Below are positions 45,675-57,953 of a DNA stretch of 64,000 nt, in pieces (position 1 is the stretch's first letter; each line of letters begins with the position of its first letter). The stretch covers positions 62,001 through 126,000 of the forward strand of contig JASKOT010000035.1 in the NCBI GenBank assembly GCA_032158125.1, given 5' to 3'. A program made the position numbers and the translations under genes. This stretch comes from Papiliotrema nemorosa (taxonomy: Eukaryota > Basidiomycota > Tremellomycetes > Tremellales > Rhynchogastremaceae). The notes beneath the pieces were generated by a model, which had not been told where the DNA came from, ran no database searches, and saw only the letters and a program-made list of their open reading frames with translations.

Positions 45675-48600
45675 TCATGCCCTCCCGAATGTCCCGGTCC
45701 AGAAAGCTTGCGGTAGCTCCCCTACGAAATCGCCAAACGGTCTTTCCACAAGGACCATCTCTCCCTCTCCAAACCAGTCCACTCCCACTACACCCCTATA
45801 CCTATCCCCCTGGATCTTGTAAAAGTTGGGATCCTTTGCACTGCTCATCCCCGCCGGTCCTACACTCCCATTCATCGACCCCACGCTGCTCATTGGGGTA
45901 CTGGGAACATCGGAAGATCCAGAGAGAGAAACCATCTCTGCCAAAGCATCCCTTGCTTCCCTTGCGCGTTTCTTGCGTTCTCGCCTGGCGTTTACAGGTG
46001 CATCATCGGCGATCCCGCGTAACGAGGCATTACCCTTTTTCCCTGCTAGACGACCTATCAGTTCCAAGTCGAGTTGGGCGGAACAGATCCAATCGTGTGA
46101 CCATATTATACATCGAGATGCACGGACATTGTCTCTGCTCGGCTCGAAGGATATCGATTGAACGGGGGTGAACTGGGTCGAAAGAGCCGTGTTGAGAGTT
46201 TCGATTTGGGTTGTTGGGGGAAGAAGGCGTCGGTGTTCGAGATGACAGAATTGGAGAGACCCTGTCGGCGTAAGAATGGCAAGCAGAGACGGATGGGCAG
46301 GAGGGAATGCGATTGCACTGGGTGAGACAGGGAGAGTAGGCAGGATCGCGTGTAACTGGTCTTTAGCTCTGCAGACTTAGGTTTACTTACCCTCAGAGTG
46401 TCGAGGTTGTAGATTGCTACTCTGCCTAGCAGATCCGAGGACGCCAACCATTGTCCATCTTCACTCGCAGCCAGACACACCCGCCATGCACCAGGAGTGG
46501 AGACCTTGTTGTCCGATAGCCGAGTGGTCGAATCATCCTCGTCATCGTCCTTCTCCTTTTCAGCCGAGTGACCATTCGCTTCCCCATTGACTCCGTTAGG
46601 CGCAGATGCATCCTCCATCTCAACGTCTTCCCCGTTCGCATGCCCATTGGCCGCCCTTTTTAGCGCCTTTTCTTTCCGCCTAGACAGTCGACCTTGAACA
46701 ATCACTCTCCCTCCTTCTGCCGATTCGAGGGGGGCGAAACATTCCATGACTCGCACATCTTCCTCTCCCCTCGGCAAGGCAATGACCAACAATTGCTGTC
46801 CCGTCAAGGCCATGATGAGACGTTGGGAATTCGGCGTGAAGAGCAGCGCGCTTGAGCCGGTTCCTGTGGTCTGTAGGGATAGGTGCGAGAGTGACTCGGA
46901 ATCCTCCAATGTCTGCAGGAACGTCTTGACTCGATGTGCTGCGAGACCTCCTGCGGGGGTATGTTCCAATCGGAAGAGCTTGGTCTCGTACAGATCGGAT
47001 AGCGCTAGCCAGTCGCCGTCGTCCGAGACTGCACTAGAGACGAGATTGGTTCGTAGCTGCACTTAGTGCTCCATCCAATCTTGCTAAGGGTCATCCAGTA
47101 CTCACTCTCAACTCCATATCGAGCAACTTTTCCCAGCCTTGCTCTTCGTCCAACACTCGCCAAATACCAACACCCCTATCTGACCTCGAGACGACCAGTC
47201 TTCCTTTCCTACTAACGCTCAAGCTGCCCGTACTTCTACCTCCGCCTGAGTAGCTCATCTTTCTCGAAAACGCCTCGTCAAAGACCACCCTGCTCATTCC
47301 GGTCGATTTTGAAAGAGGATTCTTCACCGTATTAACGAGCAAATCAGAGGACGCGGCAGGGGTGAACGAGACCGACATGTCCCACCCGCCTGATGCGATC
47401 ACCGGTGCGAGGTGGGGGTTGATGGGTTTGGCAAAGGGAGTGTAGGGTGGGAAGATTGCCAGAGCTCGAATGTCGTGTGAGTGGATCCGCTTGAAACCAG
47501 ATTGGACCCAGCGAGAAGCAGCGTTGGGGTTGGAGATACAGGTGAACTGGCAGACGCGTTGATCTGGACCAGCGGTGAAGACTGTTCGACCGGACTGACG
47601 TGAGCTGTAATGATCATATTTCAACATAAACTTACCGGTCCGACGACCATACACATTCCATCGGCCTTGTGTGCGGAGAAGGATTGTTTCTGTGCCAGAC
47701 TTGCTCCGTCCCAGAAGGTGACGCTACCGAGGGAGTCGGAAGTGACTATCGTGTGGTCACTACCTATCAGCCAAATCTTGGGCGCATCCGACAAGACTCA
47801 CGGTAAGACGGCCACTCCCCAGACGATTGTACCTTTCTGGCTTCCATGGACCTTCTTCCCTCCTCGACCGTTCTTCTGCACCTTCTCCACCACCGCCCTC
47901 GCTCGCAGAGAAACCCTTATACCCGGTCTTCCGAGTTCTGTAGGGAGGGGTAACTCCCATTTCCGGAACGAACTATCCGAATGCCCAGTGATGAGGTACG
48001 TGTCTGCCCATATATCCTCGCCATCATTTTGAGCAACCTTTGGCGGTGCCCAAGCAATGGACACTGTCCGCGTGCGTGAAGGGACTGCGTCGCATCGGAG
48101 CAAGTGGGCTGGAGGGGGTTCGAGAGGCCCAGAAGGTGGGATGGAGAGGAAAGATAGTGTTGGGGCTGTCGTAGATAGACAGAGGAGTTGATGAGTCGGT
48201 GATACAGTCATGGACCATATAGGTGCCGAAGGAATCGGTGTGAGGCTCTGCGAGATTAGCACAAAACCTAGAGATGACAGGTGACGCACCAGAATTCGAC
48301 CGGTGGCTAGGCATCTTTCCACCAGTTCGGTTGATTCTGAGCCAGCGGTGAAAAGCCGTAAATCTTCTATACGAGGAACAGCGTATGTCTTTTCGTGGAA
48401 ATCGGAAACGTTCCGTATGACCAGGACCATCAATGATATCGTTGGATGTGTCAAAGTTGGCGGTAAGATTTTCTCCAAGATCCAATTACCCACCCCGCCG
48501 TCTTCTCTCGCCCATTTCCATATTTCAACATTACCATTCTCCCTAGCGAGTACCAAAGGACCGAGCTCTTCGGGTTGATCAGAGAAATTTCGAGATTTGC

Positions 48601-48745
48601 CTTTACCCTTGTCGGAAGTGGGTGACGGGGGAGGTAAGGGGATAGGAGCGAAAGAGAGGGCAGTGATAGGTGATGGTGTTTGGTCCAAGAATCTAGCCCT
48701 GTGAAGCTGTACAGGTGACTGGGTTGAGCTCGTCGGGGCTGGCAT
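45675..48745 (-). CDS. UTP4: U3 snoRNP / t-UTP protein UTP4 (cirhin)
   Basis: Complement of exons 48290-48745, 47802-48247, 47636-47759, 47106-47594, 46391-47056 and 45675-46355, 953 aa. Two WD40 propellers are indicated by repeated blades: LVLARENGNVEIWKW, LRLFTAGSESTELVER, VTSDSLGSVTFWDG, GRTVFTAGPDQRVCQF, WLASSDLLGRVAIYNLDTL. LFTAGSESTELVE and ATGRIL are characteristic of Utp4. An acidic insert and a basic KKGNASLRG/RRERKKRAREARD region lie near the C-terminus. Utp4 is part of the t-UTP/UTP-A complex acting on 35S pre-rRNA in the nucleolus. The intron at 48248-48289 is 42 nt and stop-free. Confidence 0.92.
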
Positions 48746-48980
48746 GGTTGACTAGGGCAATGTCGAGATGAGCCCTGCCCGTGGTGTATAGGTGGTCGAT
48801 GGGTTTTCAAAATAATCAGACGGGGGGGGTGGGTAGTGTGATCCCCCATCTGATAAGCTATAGAACATGACACGTCATCAAATTAGCCCCCCCGGCACAC
48901 ACCATACACCTCAACCCTGGTAGCGGCCACGAGCATTGCGATAGCGACGACGAGGAGGACGAGGGTTTACGGTCGACATT
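48746..48980. promoter_or_regulatory. Compact bidirectional promoter (UTP4 / TFB4)
   Basis: 235 bp between divergent starts of a ribosome-biogenesis gene and a TFIIH gene. It contains a GGGGGGGTGGG tract (48823-48833) and no obvious TATA box. Confidence 0.5.
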
Positions 48981-50447
48981 ATGGCGCCGCCTACGTTACC
49001 ACCCCTCCCTTCGTTGGCGACCTCGCTTTCGCCCTCACTGCTGTTTCTGATCGTCGACATTCACCCATTATCATGGCACCTCCTCTCTCAACCTCCACCT
49101 CTGACCAGCGGAGACGCCCCACCTCACCTTGGCAAGGTCGGATCGACATCTCTACAGCTCTCAGAGTTTCTGGATATCCTCATGGTATTTCTCAATGCCC
49201 ACCTAGCAGCAAGATGGGCGAACGAGGTGGTTCTCTATGCAGCTACAGCTGGGAAATCGTCAGTCTTACCGGTACTTGGAACTGCAAGCTGAGTTGCAGA
49301 AAGCTGCTATACCCGCCACCAGCCTCAACAAGCGGGAATGAGAAGCCTGTACCGAACACATATCATCCTTTCAGGCTGCTCGACAAGAAGTTGGAACACG
49401 GCTTGAAGGATATGGTACAGGAAGAACAGGCTCGTTTCAGCGGCGAACCAGCCAGTATGAATGGTCAGTTATCCTGATACTACGTCTTCCCCAGCTGATA
49501 GGATAGAACAGCCTGCTATAGTATCCGCCCTGACCAAGACGCTATGTTGTGAGCACCTAGACGTCGTACCCGGGCCACGCTTATATCAGACATCAATAGG
49601 ATACTACCGACCAATACGACGGCCACAGAGACCGAGACTAATTCCGGGCCAGACAGGATAGAACCCCGGATCATGATAATCAATGCGACCCCTTCCTCTT
49701 CGCCCTCGAGCAACGGGGAGAATGGCTCTGCGATTGCGGATACAGGTGGAGGTGGTGGTGGAGGAGAGATGAGAGGGGGTTATGTGGGATTGATGAATTG
49801 TGTGTTTGCTGCGCAAAAGGCGGTAAGCCATACTTGTTACAGTCCATTGAGCTTCGCTGACGAGGCAGAAAGTACCCATTGACGTTTTAACATTACCACC
49901 GCCGGAAGGTGGATCCGGGCCACCTATCTTCCTGCAACAGGCTGCTCATTTGACCGAGGGTGTGTACTGGCGGTGGAACGGAAGGGGGGGACTGTTGCAG
50001 TATCTACATGTGAGTGGACTACAACGAGGGGAAAAGAGGATAGGCTGAACTACCAGAGCATCTATCTTGCCCCACCTTCCTTACGCCATAAACCGTTTGC
50101 GGTTCCACCTCAAGATGCGGTCGACTTCCGTGCCGTCTGCTTCTGTCATCATAATGTGGTAGACGTCGGCTTTGTCTGCTCAGTCTGTCTCAGTAGTGAG
50201 TCTTCGTGTGAATCGAAGATCAAGGCTAATTGTCAGTCTTTTGTGAACCAAAGTCATCTTGTATGATGTGCAAGTGAGCTCCTTTCGCCGTAGTTGGCTT
50301 CAGCTAACATGCAGAACCAAGTTCCCCATCAAGGCCATCCCCACGTTGCGCGCCCTTGCGTCAAACATCAGCCCTATACCTATCCCCGTCACCATCCCTC
50401 CCGCCAAGAAGGGAACGACCAATGCGACAGCGGTGGCTGTGGAATGA
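48981..50447 (+). CDS. TFB4: TFIIH core subunit TFB4 (p34)
   Basis: Exons 48981-49258, 49300-49463, 49507-49548, 49590-49822, 49869-50009, 50057-50195, 50237-50273 and 50315-50447, 388 aa. The vWA-like fold begins LLFLIVDIHPLSW and includes FLDILMVFLNAHLAARWANEVVLYAAT, ALTKTLCYINR and RIMIINATP, then VFAAQKAKVPIDVLTL. The C-terminal zinc site is [22 protein letters not shown] and CMMC. Tfb4 binds Ssl1 in core TFIIH, needed for Pol II initiation and nucleotide-excision repair. Exons 1 and 2 both end at GTCAGT donors, required by frame and motif continuity. Confidence 0.93.
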
Positions 50448-50998
50448 GCGGGGATGTAAGTGGGATCCCACAACGTCACGCGTGCATCAGACTTCTTTTC
50501 TCCTTCGGCATCTCCCCTCACACATGTTGTATTCCTCTACCTGTCAGTCTCCTGTGTGTATGCATCTATGAGAAGTAGAGAGAGATGGCCCTCTGTGGTC
50601 GCATGTAGGAGATGTCCGAAGTTGACCGGGCATCGGCTAACACCCCCAGTGGCAAACAGGGACGAGGAGATAACCGAATGATGCACCCCCTATCCCTCCC
50701 TACCTGATCCTATCACCACCCCATCCAACTTCTCCATACCACGCGCACCCCCTCACACGAGCAGTACAGAAGCATACAGCAGCTACTTGTGCATCGAACG
50801 TGTGATCAAACTTCCCCGATCAACCCGGAGAAGGTATCCTTTGATATCGCGAAGAGAGGTGACGACGTGGTGAAGCGATAAGAGGGTAGCTCTGCCGCTG
50901 GGATCTCCTTCGCACATATATAGGAATCGACTCATCTCTATCAACCCCCCATACTCTTCATTCTCTCCATACTCCCCTCACTCACGTCCACCCGCATC
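50448..50998. promoter_or_regulatory. URC1 promoter region with TATA box
   Basis: 551 bp. TATATAG at 50917-50923 lies about 76 bp before the URC1 start, followed by a C/T-rich leader. No gene seen. Confidence 0.5.
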
Positions 50999-53306
50999 AT
51001 GTCTACTCCCACACCCGAGTTACAACAGATCTTGACCCTCCTACATCAACTGGGAGATAAGCAAGAGAAGCTCCAAGCTCAGGTGAGTACACACACCACA
51101 CCCACCCGCCTCACCTCTACTGGCGCGTGCGGGAGTCTCACTTACACCAGGTCGAAGCTCTTGCGTCCCAACAACGACCCACTTCCGCGCTCACCGCTAC
51201 CCGACCGAGCAGCCCCCTCGCTGGTGGGGGTATAGACACATCCGTTCCCCCCTCTCCCATCGTCAACGGGTCAGATACGATCCCCTGTGCTCCTGCCCCT
51301 GGTCGATATGCATCTTCCGTAGCAGACAGCAGAGGATTCGGATCTTACGGTTCCCCTCCATTCGGTCCTGCCTCGCCTTCTTCTCCCTTATCGGGCGGTA
51401 TCGAAGCGCTCCGATTGGGAAGAGCCAGCTCCATCTCCAACCTTGGTGCTCTCGGTGGACTCGGGACTAGTCCAACGGGTACTAGCACCCCTTATGGAAA
51501 TTTGAGCCTGGCGGGCGCCGTTGCTGGAGGCGGAGCACCGGGCAGCTTGACCCCGCCTGGAACTAAGGACAAAGATGGAAAAGAGAAGGGCTTGTACCCT
51601 AGCCGAGTCGTCCTCACAAGTGAGTATGAGTAGTGGTATCTCTTACAGCGCGTCAAACCATGCTCAAATATAGCCTATCCCGGTCAGGCGGGTATCAACC
51701 CTGTCCCTGTCAAGTGGGGTGCAGGGCGTAAGTTGCTTAGCTCCGGCGCGAGGTGTAGCTGATAGACAGCCACGGCGAGAGAAAGAGGACCCGTCGTGTG
51801 TTCCCGAATCAAGTCAAACTTGCCGATTCGTAACTCGATCGGAGCCCATGCGGGTTCCTACTCGATCTACCGAGCTCTCAGTATTGCCATGGGCCAACTC
51901 CGACCCGACTGGAGACCTGATTTGACCAACACACACGTGAGCTTCCGGTTTTCACCACGTAGAATGAGCTGACTTCTAGCCTCCATTTGTACTCCCGCCT
52001 CGACCGGGATGGTTTGGTGATGGAACGGATCGAGGAGAAGAAGGCAACAAGAAGGCTTGGAAGATTGTCTCGTTTGATCCGTGGGGTGCTATGTCTCAAG
52101 AGGTCTGGGCCAAGGTGTGTTGATGATTAATAAGAGCATCGAGTGCCGGCTAACGAACAGGAATACGCGGAAGGACTCGACGTACGACCGACCATCTCCC
52201 AGACCAAGGCCCATATCAAGATTCAAGAACTGGACGATCTCGCTGCGAAAGGCGAGTTCCCAATCGACGGGGAGATTGTCATTCGTTCGCCTGAACTTGC
52301 CGCTTTCCCAGGTGTAGACCAAGGTATCGAAGTCAACACGTACAAAGCCGCCATTGATCCCGTGTGGTACCTGCCCGGTGTGGCCGAGCGTCTCGGGTTG
52401 GACGAGTCGACATTGCGACGAGCATTGTTCGAAGATACGGGTGGAATGTACCCTGAGCTGCTCACTCGGCCCGATATCAAGATCTTCCTTCCGCCCATTG
52501 GCGGAATGACCGTGTACATCATGGGTGATCCTGCAAAGTTGTCTGATCCGAATACAGAGGTTACTTGTCGACCTCACGATTCGTGTTCTGGTTCAGACGT
52601 TTTCGGAAGTGATATCTGTACTTGTCGACCTTATCTCATTTTCGGTATTCAGGAGGCCATCAAGTGCGCTCAACGAGGCGGAGTAGGGATCATCGTCTAC
52701 TTTCAAAAGGTGCGTTTCTCTGTCGGTAGAGGCGACGTAGCTGATTATCAGGAAGGAAGAGCGCTCGGGGAAGTGGTCAAATACATGGTGTATAATCGAC
52801 GAAAGAGAGGAGGAGACAATGCTTCGGAATATTTCAACAATACAGCCATGGTGGCAGGTGTCAAGGATGCTCGACATCAAGCTCTCATGCCGGACGTGCT
52901 GCACTTTTTGGGTGTAAAGCATATCACCAACTTGATCTCGATGAGCAACTTGAAATACGACGCGATTATCGCTAGCGGTATCACTGTCCAGGTGAGTGAT
53001 CATTTCAGGTCGACCCCACCCGCTGCGCAAGGGCGAGCCTCGAGATTCTGGCTGATGTCTAGAATCGATATGAGATCCCGGACGAGCTGATCCCGGCCGA
53101 TAGTCGAGTCGAAATTGACGCCAAAGTGAGCTGACCCACAATAGACTCCAGGTCCCATTGGCTTATCAGCAGATTCAATCGGGATACTTCTCAAAGAAGG
53201 AGATGAATGACGACCTGCTCAAGCAGACTCATGGTCGTGGATGGGGTAAGGTTTCTCTGCTATGTCGAATCCAGAGCTGACATTGACAGAGGATATCGTG
53301 CACTGA
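50999..53306 (+). CDS. URC1: GTP cyclohydrolase II-like enzyme, URC1 type (uracil catabolism)
   Basis: Exons 50999-51082, 51151-51619, 51674-51727, 51770-51936, 51980-52114, 52161-52709, 52752-52991, 53063-53125, 53173-53245 and 53290-53306, 616 aa. After an N-terminal coiled coil and a Ser/Gly/Pro linker (to about residue 180), the conserved part has RGPVVCSRIKSNLPIRNSIGAHAGSYSIYRAL and PWGAMSQEVWA. The RibA-type zinc site is C-SGSDVFGSDI-C-T-C with GVGIIVYFQKEGRALGE. Urc1p-like proteins act in fungal uracil catabolism (URC pathway), not riboflavin synthesis. The long N-terminus and the presence of conserved N-terminal motifs favour URC1 over RIB1. It is TATA-bearing, so possibly inducible. 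Confidence 0.9.
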
Positions 53307-53633
53307 TCAGTATCTGATCCAATTAACCGAGTCGTAAAGTATTGGAACGAGATAACAGCATGAATGATACCCTTGAATCGAGCATGGGACGGAAGAATAG
53401 AAAAGAGATATGACCCAACTAGTAGTTGGCAGAATATGAGGGAATGACGAGTAAATTATGCATTGTACATATGTGAGATTCGACTCGATAAATCGAAGGA
53501 AGGTCGAGCTTACTATAAATTCCTGTTTGCTTTGGCATCCGTTGCTCTTCTGATGCCAATCTGACATGCCTGCTCCCCGCTTCCCACATTACAAGTACAT
53601 CGTCGACAATGCTGCCGGCGGTCGGGGCCTCGC
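53307..53633. other. Convergent intergenic region
   Basis: 327 bp between the URC1 and asparaginase stop codons. AT-rich; no gene. Confidence 0.4.
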
Positions 53634-55290
53634 TCATATGGACATTTCTCCAGCGACGGGGACTTCAAACAGTTCTTGTCTCTGTTTGAACGTCAAATCT
53701 TTGCGACTGACGAGCCATAGTAGCTTTGCGAATGCCGCTTCGTGCGTGAGGTCGTACCCTGGTAACACGCCGACGGAGAGGAGAACTCGTCCTTGGGTGT
53801 AGAGGGGGTACACGTTGGGTATGGAGCCTGCCATTGTCAGCCTTGCCACAGACATCTCGGATCACAGGACTGCCTTGCCCATGTGCGATAGGGAGTGGCC
53901 TGCATTGACACGAAATTTGAAGGCTGGAGTCTAAAGTCCAGAGTCGAGAGTTTGGGGTATATAAGATGAAAGCGAAAGCGGACCCACATTGCGAGATGAC
54001 CACGACCAAAATCTCCCTCTCCACAGCCCTCTTCAGCGCGTCTATCACACCTGATTCCTCATTTATCGGTAGATTACCACTCCCGTACGCTGAAAGAATG
54101 ACAGCTCGACAAGTCGGTACGGCCTCGATTTGAGCAGAAAGGATCGTTCCTGTGATACCGGGATATATAGCTGCTGAGATCACCGTAGGGGTGGTGATGA
54201 GTTGGATAAGCCTCGGTGGTAGGGTGGAAGATCTCGCGGGGAGTGGCATGTTTTGGGCTAGAGTACACACCAATACCATCATTATGGAAGTGCAGGTTTG
54301 GGACGTACTGATCTTCACGTTGAGATTGATCAGCGGAGCTACGCATGGCGTCTGGAAAGCATTGAACAAATTCGCACTGGCCTTGGTAGCTCTACATCCT
54401 TGTAAAACCGTATGATGAAACACCACTCCTACCCCTGCAAAATTGAGCACTCCCGCGACGTATAGACTGTCCAGGAGGTTTGTCCATCCGTCTGAACGGG
54501 GCTGAGAGAGTGGGATCTGGGCTCCAGTGATGAGGATGGGTTTACCGGGGTGAGTGAACAGGAAGGTGAGGATGGAAGCGGTGTATGCTAGCGTGTCTGT
54601 CCCGGACAGAATGATAAACCCCTCGTAGAGGTCCCAGTTGTCTGATACAAGGGAAGCTATCGTGTTCCACTCTGGAGAGTCAGTCACCTTGCTCGTTGGG
54701 AGGATAGCAGAGAAAGCAGAGATGGGCTGGGTGATAAGATAGCCAGGTGATGTTGGATATTGGACGAGGGACAACTCACCGGCAGGAGTCATTTCACTGC
54801 TATCCATATGTTTGTCCAGATCCAATATCTCATACCCTACTCGAATCCCCCTATCGTCCAAAGGAGGAGTGACCAATTCTTCGTAGAGCGTATTCACGCC
54901 GACTTGGGTGGTATGTACCTCGCTACCAAACGAAGTGGTCGATACCCCGGTCAGTCCTGCTCCCCCTGATCCCTGGGCATGACCATCCTGTGTCCCAATA
55001 GCGGGTTTAGGATAGTTGGTGTAGAATGGATCGGTCAATTGAGGGTGTTGTCGGATCCTCCTGTAGAATGAATCGTTTCTTAACGGAGAATACCCATTGG
55101 CCGTAGGCTCAGAAGCGATCGTCCCTCCCGTCCCAATGATCAAGACTTTTCTCTTCACTCCGGTCGTTCCGCTAGTAGAGGAAGAGACGAGCATAGAGTG
55201 GGTCGGGGTGTGGATGGATGTAGGGGTGGATGTTCCACTAGACATGGAGATGGAGGTAGAGGTAGGGGGAGGGGGGGTCGAGCAGGACAT
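53634..55290 (-). CDS. L-asparaginase (type I/II family)
   Basis: Complement of exons 54780-55290, 54309-54671, 53988-54257 and 53634-53827, 445 aa. The first active-site motif is IIGTGGTIAS with nucleophile Thr near residue 57; the second is GFIILSGTDTLAYTAS. Further conserved blocks are LITGAQIPL, RSDGWTNLLDSL, CRATKASANLFNAF and YPGITGTILSA. The first about 45 residues are Ser/Thr/Pro-rich without a clear signal peptide. It hydrolyses asparagine to aspartate and ammonia. The last exon (ISQC-SIPNVYPLY) follows a 160-nt intron with a GTGGGT donor. Two other introns (54672-54779 and 54258-54308) are stop-free multiples of three. Confidence 0.92.
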
Positions 55291-55657
55291 GAAAGTGTTT
55301 CAAACGGTGATGGTCGTTTGAGTTTGCAGCCTCGGTGTGTGGGTGCAGGTCGATGAACTGTATATCTAACTCAGGAAGACACTTCCTTGCTGCATGGTGA
55401 GTCCGAGTATCCCCGTTGATCTGCTCGAAGCGAGGGTAACTCGTCGAAGGGGATGCAAAGAAGGGGCAGAAAATGGGAAATCTCCATGAGTCAAAATGGG
55501 ATATTCACAACAAAATGTTCGAAATTGGTTAGCCGACTCTACTACCCCGTAGCATACTTTCCTTGCTGGGTATCAACTACGCTGGGGTGGTACGAATACG
55601 GATGAAGATACAGATACATGACTTATGTCTAGTCAGTGCACAAACAAAGTCGCCCGG
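55291..55657. other. Intergenic, asparaginase promoter
   Basis: 367 bp upstream of asparaginase and downstream of the SUZ gene. No gene seen. Confidence 0.4.
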
Positions 55658-56629
55658 TCACCTTCCAAATCCACCGCCTTCTCCAGGTCCTTTTGGCTGC
55701 CTCAACACCCCCTTGACCTCATCTTTCTTCCTCTGACCAGCACCACCGACCGGTGTGCCCTCTCTTGATGTCGCAGGGGACCTTTTAACCTGAGTCGGGA
55801 TGAGTCTGAATCCCTCGTCTCCAATAGTCTGATTCTGGTTCTGGTACTGAGTCTGATTCGCCCCGACATTCTTGTCTCTTCCCTCCCGACCTTCCCTGCC
55901 TGTGGGAGAAGCTCTGGTCTTCCTATCCCCGCTGCCTCCTGCCATAGCAGGCGGAGTAGGACTTTGAGATTCTTTCCCGAATATCCTCTCTCTCGCTAGT
56001 CGATATTGCTCTTCTCTCTCTGTCAATGTCTTTTGGGTAGAACTCGATGGACCGGGAGATTTCTTCGGTTGGGCGGTCGGTTCTCTCCGGAGAATCTTGA
56101 CTTGAGATGGGGGTAGAGACCCATATGTGGGTGATGGGGCCAACATGGGTACTGGGGCTTTGTTCCTGTATCGTGTCAGACTATATTAAACGCACTCCAT
56201 GGAAGAGGCTCTTCTGAGCCGCTTGTTCTCGGCGCCCCAACTCCTTGGCAGTCATTGCGGCAGGCTCCTCCATCCGCAGCGCAGTGGTATGATAACTCAC
56301 GCAGTGTCCCATAGTTGACGATTCGTCACGGGTCTTCTGGGCTCATCCCATTCGTCCTCCTCCTTTTGTCGGGTTATCGGAGGGGCGAGTACAGGCGGCG
56401 GACGAGGTACAAAAGCCGGTGCGGAAGGACGCAGCTTGTTACCTATATTGTCGTCATCCCCCTGAGTGAAGATCAGTCAAGTCCCCAGATGGACATTCTC
56501 GCGACCTGTATTTGTCGAGGTGGATGAGGTGAGAACACTTACAGCCTCCCAGTCCTCCTCGTCGTCTGCCCCGACTGCCACGGGTCGGACGGGCGGAACT
56601 CGGTTCATCCTTTCGAAATCATCGTTCAT
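55658..56629 (-). CDS. SUZ-domain RNA-binding protein (SZRD1-like)
   Basis: Exons 56543-56629 and 56301-56461 are firm; the last exon ends at 55658 and starts near 56157-56167. The N-terminus is MNDDFERMNRVPPV with an acidic DDEEDWEA, then PRRPVTNRQLWDTA. The last exon holds the SUZ core (VKILRREPTAQPKK ... LTEREEQYRLARERIFGK) and a Gly/Gln-rich tail. SUZ domains bind RNA; metazoan SZRD1 and fungal relatives are small, mostly disordered proteins. The middle junction is not settled: the LWDTA exon ends in phase 2, and no simple AG gives a matching phase. A small extra exon (56191-56222 region) or a GC donor at 56303 are the candidates. Confidence 0.75.
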
Positions 56630-56855
56630 GGATCTTTCCTTGCGCTGGATAGCGTTACCGCGAGGGATGTAGAGAGGGTACCTCGTGTGTAGGTATGGGC
56701 GACAAAGGGGTGGGTGTGCAGGGGAGAGTGGGAAGTCTCCGACGGAAGTAGATTTCACTGTAAAATGTTGAATCCTCGACCAACCTATACTATAATACAC
56801 TCTATCATACTTCACATCGCTTGGGATCTGCACGAGAGATCTAGGAGGATCCAGG
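56630..56855. promoter_or_regulatory. Compact bidirectional promoter (SUZ / UTP23)
   Basis: 226 bp between divergent starts. It includes a TATACTATAATACAC tract near 56785-56799. No gene. Confidence 0.45.
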
Positions 56856-57953
56856 ATGAGACATAAGAGAGCAAAGACTTACAAGAGGGCTATAGCGGTG
56901 TACACTACGGCTTTTGGGTTCAGGACACCTTTCCAAGTCTTAGGTGAGTCCTCCTTACCGTCATCCGGAGCTTCTTTGGCTGCTGGCTGCATCGACAACT
57001 CCGAAGCGACGTATGGGTAGTGGGATACTGATATTAGTGTCGAATGATATTCTCCTGGCGCTGAATCGGGAGTCGGATATACACAAACAGCTGGCGGCGT
57101 GTTGTCAAGATGAGATCAAGCCCAGTGAGTCTGGTCTCGTGCTTCCTCCCTTGACGATTCGACATGAATAGCATATCGTCGATCTGTGTCGAGGCGCATT
57201 TCCCCCTTCTGGAGCGATGAGCTCTCTCATTCCCGTTTCTGCCGTGTACCGTTTACCCGCTGACACCCAGTGATAACGCAATGTTGCATTGAAGCGCTGT
57301 ACAAGCTGGACCCACCACAACAATCCCTCGTCGATCTCGCCAAGACGTTTGAGCGTAGGAGATGCAACCATCGAACTGCAATCCCACCGGATGAATGCCT
57401 CACAGACGTTGTGGGTCCGACGAACAAACACCGCTATGTCCTTGCTGCTCAATCTAAACGATTACGCGAGGCACTGGAAGCTATACCTGGTCTCCCATTG
57501 ATCCACTTCAACCCGAGAGGTGTACTTGTCTTGTCACCTCCCAGTCGCGCTACGCTGCGGACAAAGGATGTACAGGAAGAACAGAGGAGGTTGGAAGGTG
57601 CTGGTATACTGGAAGGGGTGAAAGATGGAGACAATGTCGTCGGAGCTTCGGCAGCAGCAACACAAGGAGGGGGGTCAACGGTAACTTCCAGCGCCAAGAG
57701 GAATCGGGTGAAAGGGCCGAATCCATTGAGTGTGAAGAAGAAGAAGGTGTCTACGGCGGATCAAAAGAGGGAAGAGAAAAAGGGCGAGGTGGAGAGAGCC
57801 GCGGAAGTAGCGGGGAAGAGTAAAAAGAGGAGAAAGAGGGCAAAGGGGGCTGTCAAACTTGCCAAAGAGGAGATTGAGGCGGAGAGGGCTGCTCGGGAGG
57901 ATAGAGGTGGGGGAGGAGTCAGTGATGCTGGGAGTGGCGAAGATAGCGAATGA
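56856..57953 (+). CDS. UTP23: rRNA-processing protein UTP23
   Basis: Exons 56856-56943, 57038-57124 and 57271-57953, 285 aa. It starts MRHKRAKTYKRAIAVYTTAFGFRTPFQVLV, the hallmark N-terminus of Utp23/Fcf1 PIN-like proteins. ITQCCIEALYKL, the zinc-binding RRCNH region and VVGPTNKHRYVLAAQSKRLR follow, then IPGLPLIHFNPRGVLVL. The C-terminal about 130 residues are a Lys/Arg/Glu-rich tail (KKRRKRAKG). Utp23 is a small-subunit processome factor that releases snR30 in the nucleolus. Intron 2 (146 nt) is long for this locus. Confidence 0.9.

Noticed and set aside
50999..53306. Riboflavin gene RIB1
   Set aside because: The long N-terminal region with its own conserved blocks fits URC1-type proteins better than the short RIB1 enzyme.
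53665..53987. Continuous 541-codon asparaginase frame read without introns
   Set aside because: The tail after SQC loses family similarity; a 160-nt intron restores the conserved C-terminus in another frame.
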